Part shown: positions 58,416-64,000 of the stretch, in pieces
Position numbering within the stretch: position 1 is the stretch's first letter
How the letters are laid out: each line of letters opens with the position of its first letter
Source: Trichoplax sp. H2
Taxonomy: Eukaryota; Placozoa; Uniplacotomia; Trichoplacea
Assembly (NCBI GenBank): GCA_003344405.1
Contig: NOWV01000039.1
Location: 472,244 to 536,243, forward strand
DNA length: 64,000 nucleotides
Reading direction: 5' to 3'
Position numbers and translations under genes: made by a program
The notes under the pieces: generated by a model
What the model was told of the DNA's origin: nothing
What the model saw: the letters and a program-made list of their open reading frames with translations, nothing else
Database searches by the model: none

Positions 58416-61400
58416 TCAGGTCTGAGCGTCAGACACTGTATTAATTATCCGTAGCGCTATGTTTGCTACACTAATAGCAACATGATATGCGTTTATTTTC
58501 ATCGCGAAAGAGTCCAAGACGATATTCTCATTACTTCGGTAATAGGAAGTGGAAACAATGTCTACCTCCGATTTTACAGGAATGGCCTCGTCGAATTTAG
58601 GAGAGTAAAATGTTGGAGATTTGATCTCGTTTCGATTTTTCATGCCACATCGACAGCGATCTGAAATAGATCTTGAAAGTTTTATCCAGTGATGACCATG
58701 TTGAACCTCCGTTAATATTTCTTTTTCATTTTGATTTAAACTCGAAACAATTTTAATAAGTGATAGCTGGAAACTATCTAAAATAGTGAAAAATTTACCT
58801 AAAATGAAATATCGCTGTTAATATTTATATTTCTGAGACTTAATTGTAATATCTTTTAGTCATATACTTTTCGTTAATTGGACTTGAGATTTTGCAGAAT
58901 TGAATAATGATTCTCTCTAAGTTAATAATGCAGCAAATTGACAATCAATTAATTATTTAGTTGAAAGAAAATATACTGTAATACAACTTACATAAGTATT
59001 CACTAAATCTTAAGAAAGCTTACATTTTGCTGCAAATATCTGACCAACGTTAATTCTGTGCATCCACTGCCGCATAAGGCGACAGCGTTAGTGACAATTT
59101 GTTGAAGGCTGTTAACTAGTAGATTGATATTAAAAAACGTTCGAATGAAGCTCATGTCAGTATTTACGCAAGAGATATGGTTGTCGACGTCTATTAATAT
59201 TGCAAAATACACTTCCTTCTATCAGTGAGTATACAATTCGATATGGTAAGATGCGTACTTGCGGCAGCTAAAACAAGCTTTATTTCATCACAAGATGTTT
59301 CATCCTTCGAGATGATAGCAATAGTTGAAATATTTCTTCCATTGTACTTTGAGGGTATCAGATTTAAGAAGCTATAACGCATTGAAGAATAAGATATGGG
59401 TATCAGGATAGCGATATATTCTAAGAAATTGCTTAAATTTGGTTTGCAAAGGCTATACGTTACCATTTATTGTTTATGTGAATATAATTTGCATCTGAGA
59501 TGGCTCCGAAGTGATGATCTTTAATTTCTGTAAAACTAGTGCTTAGGACAGTAGCTCCGGTTATCTTTTTTACCTTTCCTATGTTTAAAATGGATAAGCG
59601 GTCGCAAACGAATATTCCCTATTGGAATGAAATTAGCAACATTAGAAAATTGAATAATGTAGAGGATACATCCATCATTATAGATGTTTCTCTCTAGTAT
59701 CGAGATTAACCAGTGGAGGCTATAGTGTATCTTTAGTAATATGAAACTGATATATTTTAATTATGAGATAAATAACAGTGCTAGGATTAGCATCAGATAG
59801 TAAAAAAACGAGAACAGCACCCACATTGGTTTCTAGGGCTAATTTAAAAGTAGGATGGACACACTTTTGACAGCCAACAAATCCGACATGATTAGCTTTC
59901 AAAATTTCTATTAATCGTCTAAACCTTTCCATTGCTATAGATGAAAGTTTTAAACTCCTGTCGTCCTTTGTTGCAATTAAAGTTATATTTTCTGGTAAAC
60001 TGTCTGAAATATGTTAACAAATAGCTATAGTATATGTGGTAATAACGGAAGTACAAGAATATACATTCATTATTATAAAGCTATGATAAACCTTCAGGAT
60101 CTCCCGCTAGCGATATATTGAAAAGAATGACACGAATTGTGTTATCGGGCAATCTTAAAAATTGAAATTTATTTGTATAGGAGTCACGATCATTTCGAAG
60201 AGTGAATGAATTATCGATCAATATTCCATCTAAAAGTTTCGATTCCGAAGCGCTTTCACCATAACAGTGTATAAATTGAATGCATTCTTGTAGTGAAAAC
60301 TGTTCTTGACTTGTTGGTGAGGGGATAGCACTTACAAATCCCTAGAAGTAAATTAATTATCCATAATGCAGCAAAAATAAATATCAGGAATAGCTATATA
60401 GATCTGGTAATATTATCAAATCTTGTTAGTAAGTGTTCATGTACATACTTTAATCAATAGTAATGATAAGTGACTTATTTCACTATCGTTCAGCGTGCAA
60501 GTCGGTTTAGTGCATAGTATGCTCTTCATAAATGCTAACATTGTTTTTATGCTGCTAATATCAACATTAATTCGACACGGGCAGGTATCACTTTGAAAGA
60601 AATCAATGCAGCACTTTAAAATAAATTCGTAGCAGGCAATAATGGAATGATTGGGGATAGAAAGCCGGGAGGCAGAAGTAATAAGGCTGAAACAGCAAAT
60701 GAGATCAATTATATTTGTTAAATGGATAAACTAACTGTATACATGACAACATGTGAACATTCGCAGGAGATTACTTGATTGTTAATTGGATAAGAAATAA
60801 TCCACCGTCATCAAATCGAGCGAGATGTTCTCGGACTGCAGATATAATAATATGCATTACTGGGTGTCCAGATGGTAATTGATTTAAAATCCTTTTGCTG
60901 GAAGATGTAACCGTTACGTGACCACCTTGGCTTGTCTGCAAGAATTTTAACCTGACGAAATAGAAAGAAAGCATTAGCAGTATTTGGATAAGTATAGGCC
61001 AAAGTACAGTATTCATGATATACTGTATATGCTAGTACAGGTAGTGTTTGGATATACATCTACAGTATTTATTCAGATAATCAGAGCGAGGCTGATTTTG
61101 GGAAAGTCATATAGTATCAGTAGGGAGTTTGAAGTTAAATTAGTATTCCAACGAGTATATTGTAATACGGTAAAGCAGAGTTTTGCGAAAGCTATTCTAG
61201 AGGAGCCTTTTACATTTTTAGTTTTCTAGTAGTATTGGCGTTACCTGCCTAATGGTCCAAAGCTTGTCGAGATAACAGTTCCTAATTTGGATAGTTCATT
61301 TAATAACTTTCCAAAGTGCTCAACTTGAGTTGTCTAAACAGCGCAGTAAGGAATACAAATCTGTAGAATTATAATTGATTCGTGATAACATAGCACTTCT

Positions 61401-61653
61401 ATTACAATCAAGGTCTACTATTACGAAATACGTCAATTGCAAATGCAAGTTGTTGGAAGGGATATGATCATGACATCTATAGATGGTCTACTCGTATGTA
61501 GCATGAATATGCCATTGCAGCTTATGATAATGTACTTTGTGTCGTCTTACGGAAATTGCATACTATGCCAACAAATGAGAAAGGAACTCAATTGGTGTAC
61601 AGTAAAACCGGTAAAACCACAGATGCTTGTGAAAGCATTTGATGATTTTGCAT
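58416..61653 (-). CDS. MKKS: MKKS / BBS6, group II chaperonin-like Bardet-Biedl protein
   Basis: Eleven complement exons: 61609-61653, 61245-61333, 60775-60951, 60449-60686, 60092-60341, 59825-60003, 59464-59618, 59259-59371, 59024-59115, 58868-58916, 58416-58777; 1749 nt, 582 aa (human 570). Aligned blocks with human MKKS: TSFGPLGRLKFL, GGHVTVTSSS, HPVMHIIISAVREHLARFDD, SDTCPCRIN, LLDGILID, HVGFVGCQKCVHP, NLIPSKYNG, DEIKLVL, ALCGSGCTELTLVRYL, EILTEVQHGHHW, CRCGMKN, and the tail HVAISVANIAL. BBS6 is a diverged CCT-like protein that helps assemble the BBSome with BBS10 and BBS12, and sits at the centrosome/basal body. The ATPase loops typical of CCT subunits look eroded, as in human BBS6. The first exon (45 nt, weak donor CCG/GTTTTA) and the 49-nt exon are the least certain. 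Confidence 0.9.
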
Positions 61654-61809
61654 GCTCCGTTAAAAGAAAGATTTTTCTTGGCGACTAATTTACTACTATT
61701 TATAGGTACTATATATCTTATAGCTACTTTGCACGTTTATATTATGAGCAAGGCTTTATTTAGTACTTTCCATGTTTATACATTAAGCACAAGACTTGAT
61801 TGACTCCGT

Positions 61810-62305
61810 ATACAGTCAATTAAATATCATTTGCTCATCCACATCACTTAGTACAGTGTCTTTTCTACAGCATTAAGATACAAGATATGTTTGTATTTCT
61901 ATGCTTAGGTAACGTTAGCTACAACGGTAGATCACGCGCAAGACTTTATTGCCTTTACATGTTTATGCATTAACCTTTTAAGAGCTTTACTATGGCAATG
62001 TAACGTGACCATCACTGTTTTTTTTTTATTAAATTTAACTACTCGATGCAACATTTACGTGTAATTAGAAGCAATGATAGGGTTTGGAGGTTATTGGATG
62101 TTTTAAATGTAATTTATATGAGATACTGCATGGAATGGTACTATACTTGGAAGCTTCAATTCAACTAAACGGCAAGACTGTATAAACTCGTATACAATCC
62201 ATTTAATGCCAATTGCTCATCGGCATCACACAGTACAATATGTCTTTCATACAGCATCTGAATACGAGATAGGTTTGTATTTCTATGCTTAGATAAAGTT
62301 AGTTA
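61810..62305. repeat. Diverged ~115-bp direct repeat, two copies
   Basis: Copies at about 61810-61925 and 62190-62305 share GCTCATC..CATCAC, AGTACA, TACAGCAT, ATAC.AGATA, and GGTTTGTATTTCTATGCTTA (with one change), ending GTTA..TACAAC. Spacing is about 380 bp. Confidence 0.65.
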
Positions 62306-62639
62306 CAACTTTGTAGTCAATTATTTACTTGTGGGCTTACCCCAGAATATTTTTCTGGCGTAATTCTTGATTTGGCCATTGATTGTTGAGCAGCTAGACT
62401 GTTGTTATGCTGTGTTATCCTTCACTGTATAGTATACCGCCAGTCTTGCGTTTGTTTTGACCATTACAGTATTATATCGAACTACTGCTAAATCAGCATC
62501 TGTCTAAGATAGAGTTTTGAAGGAAATGCGATTTTTAAAGTAAAAGTAGTATTATTTATTTATTAAACATGATCATAGGGAGCTTTCTTTATCGAGGATC
62601 GTGTAATCAATGAAGGCTTGGAGTGGGTCCTGCGCAAGT

Positions 62640-63215
62640 CCGGCCCAGTACAGTACTTAGTATTGAGGATTTAGACTGCTCTGTAAGCTTGCAAAGTACA
62701 ATACAGTACTGTACAGTGTACACTGTACAGTACTGTCATCATATTGAACAGGTATAGTACTACGGTAGATTATTGTGCAAAAATATTGTCATCGCCTTTA
62801 GCATTGATTGATAATGACGAATTGACGATGATTCATCTGGACACTGGGTACAATACTACAAGATGTGTAAAATAGATGTCGTCCAAAGGCATGCAAAACT
62901 TGTTTGGTACACTGTCCAAGGCTACCTCTACTTTTGACATCTACAGTATTTTACTCCATGACAGTACAGTACATTGATTGGCCTGGTACAGTACTGTACT
63001 CTACAGTACTTCTAGTTGTACAGTACTTCCATTGACTGTGACATACTGTACTGTAGACACTGGGTACAATACTACAAGATGTGTAAAATAGATGTCGTCC
63101 AAAGGCATGCAAAATTTGTTTGGTACACTGTCCAGGGCTGCCTCTACTTTTGACATCTATTTTACTCCATGACAGTACAGTACATTGATTGGCCTGGTAT
63201 AGTACAGTACTGTAC
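62640..63215. repeat. Pentamer island and ~160-bp segmental duplication
   Basis: TACAG/CTGTA words are dense at 62645-62735 (with a palindrome around GTACAGTGTACACTGTAC) and 62955-63055. A block of about 160 bp beginning GACACTGGGTACAATACTAC occurs at about 62839-63001 and again at 63056-63215, nearly identical. Each copy ends in the pentamer run following GATTGGCCTGGTA, so the islands appear to mediate or mark the duplication. Confidence 0.8.
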
Positions 63216-63230
63216 TCTACTCTACCGTGC

Positions 63231-63450
63231 TGTAGCAGAGGAGAGATCTAACTGAAAAGAGTCCAATTTTTGGCAATGGCAGTACCGTAGCAGAGGAGAG
63301 ATCTAGGTGAAAAGAGTTCAATTTTTGGCAAAGGCAGTACCGTAGCAGAGGAGAAATGTAAGTGAAAAGAGTCCAATTTTTGGCAATGGCAGTACCGTAG
63401 CAGAGGAGAGATCGAAGCGAAAAGAGTCCCAATTTTTGGCAATGGCAGTA
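63231..63450. repeat. ~56-bp tandem repeat, four copies
   Basis: GTAGCAGAGGAGA recurs near 63232, 63288, 63342 and 63398 (period about 54-56 bp). Each copy contains GAAAAGAGT.CAATTTTTGGC and ends GGCAGTACC. Complement frames through it give repetitive peptides that are not genes. It lies about 200 bp before the PMPCA start codon. Confidence 0.85.
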
Positions 63451-63657
63451 CCGTACCGTACACTGTACTGTATATCACAGTGCACTATACTGTAGACAAT
63501 GAACTCGGCACTTCATACATCAGTCCCAGTTCGGACTGACACTGGACTCCGATACAATACAGTACAGTACAGTCGACAGGAAATTCACACGTGTGCTTAC
63601 TGTACTTCAGGCTACTTCAGGCTGTCTGCAGCTCAACGCTACACACAAGATTCAGCT

Positions 63658-63904
63658 ATGGCATGGCAACGACTTCTCCAGTCTCCTCGGCAAATTTCAT
63701 CTGGTCGATATATCCACCAGCTATCACGTTATTATTGCTCATCGTATCAACAGATACCTTTATCGCAACCTTTGCCTAATATAGCTACTCCTAAATATGC
63801 TCCTACTATCGAGAATAGTACTCAGAATCCACAGTTAACACAATTATCCAATGGCATTAAGGTCATTACTGCACCATGTTATGGACAAGTTGGCTATATT
63901 GGAG
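63658..63904 (+). CDS. PMPCA: Mitochondrial-processing peptidase subunit alpha, first exon (gene continues beyond window)
   Basis: From ATG 63658 the product starts MAWQRLLQSPRQISSGRYIH, an Arg/Ser-rich, acid-free presequence typical of mitochondrial import. PMPCA-specific blocks follow: YQQIPLSQPLPNIATPKYAP aligns with the human segment after the presequence, and TQLSNGIKVI with the start of the M16 fold. Exon 1 ends at 63904 (GGAG/GTAGGG), phase 1; the remainder is outside the window. MPP-alpha is the glycine-rich, non-catalytic partner of MPP-beta that holds presequences for cleavage in the matrix. The frame is open upstream to an ATG at 63499, but that extension is made of pentamer repeat, so I reject it. 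Alternative: another M16 family member, less likely given the N-terminal match. Confidence 0.85.
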
Positions 63905-64000
63905 GTAGGGATGCTTATAGTATGCTCATGGCATGTAGAACAAAGTTGACAACGATGCTCATAGCTTTGTCTAAGGTATGCGCACGTCTTCTTTTTTAAA

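Larger units (their letters stand above)
61654..63657. promoter_or_regulatory. Shared 5' region of MKKS (-) and PMPCA (+)
   Basis: A 2-kb head-to-head intergenic space. It contains a diverged direct repeat (about 61810-61925 and 62190-62305), pentamer-rich DNA (about 62640-63570), a segmental duplication (62839-63001 and 63056-63215) and a ~56-bp tandem repeat (63231-63450). The pentamer zone ends about 90 bp before the PMPCA ATG. It likely includes both promoters, inferred from position alone. Confidence 0.5.

Noticed and set aside
63217-63478. Two complement frames with repeated SLLCYGTAIAKNW-type peptides
   Set aside because: They are translations of the 56-bp tandem repeat upstream of PMPCA.
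63499-63657. Upstream in-frame extension of PMPCA
   Set aside because: It is pentamer-repeat sequence and would put a non-mitochondrial stretch ahead of the Arg-rich presequence.

Overview
This window is nuclear DNA from an animal. It is AT-rich, has no bacterial operon features, and its genes are cut into many short exons with GT-AG introns mostly of about 50-600 bp. The encoded proteins align residue by residue with human families, and some are animal- or cilium-specific (Eph-type ectodomain, class A GPCR, BBS6/MKKS, kinesin-2 KAP3). Compact introns, strong human similarity and low GC fit an early-branching metazoan. A placozoan (Trichoplax/Hoilungia type) is my best guess, but that is inference and not proven from the sequence.

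Layout: 308-5202 (-) 5' half of ANKEF1, running off the left edge; 7049-12770 (-) KIFAP3, 18 exons and 806 aa, including two introns with U12 (minor spliceosome) signals; 14123-20298 (+) GOLGA1/golgin-97, 33 exons and 954 aa, sharing an intergenic space with KIFAP3; 23401-23853 (+) exon-like remnant with an in-frame stop; 23956-24543 (+) single-exon basic protein of unknown function; 25967-28192 (-) PSMB7, proteasome beta2, 12 exons; 28.2-31.2 kb pentamer island, dimeric satellite and diverged repeats; 31.3-31.7 kb (+) degenerate extracellular-domain exon; 33550-36789 (-) Eph-receptor-like protein with a short tail instead of a kinase; 36936-37292 (+) orphan exon; 39.4-40.26 kb tandem repeat; 40.3-41.05 kb duplicated unit carrying a solo LTR; 41690-45358 (+) SLC27A/FATP; 47842-49994 (+) putative lipidated acidic protein; 51.1-52.1 kb ~106-bp tandem repeat; 52.2-52.95 kb two orphan exons; 55869-56861 (+) intronless class A GPCR; 58416-61653 (-) MKKS/BBS6, 11 exons and 582 aa; 63658-end (+) first exon of PMPCA.

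Two patterns span the window. First, arrays of the pentamer TACAG/CTGTA in both orientations sit next to the start codons of KIFAP3/GOLGA1, PSMB7, SLC27A and MKKS/PMPCA, and appear to be missing beside the GPCR, Eph-like and acidic-protein genes. Second, the gene set recalls two human regions: 9q33-q34 (PSMB7, GOLGA1, SLC27A4, PMPCA) and 20p12.2 (ANKEF1, MKKS). This suggests retained ancient linkage.

The genes do not form one pathway. KIFAP3 and MKKS belong to cilium biology, and ANKEF1 may too. GOLGA1 acts at the trans-Golgi, PSMB7 in proteolysis, SLC27A in fatty-acid activation, and PMPCA in mitochondrial import. Exon boundaries were called by eye from GT/AG signals, reading frame and remembered family sequences; none was checked by alignment or transcripts.
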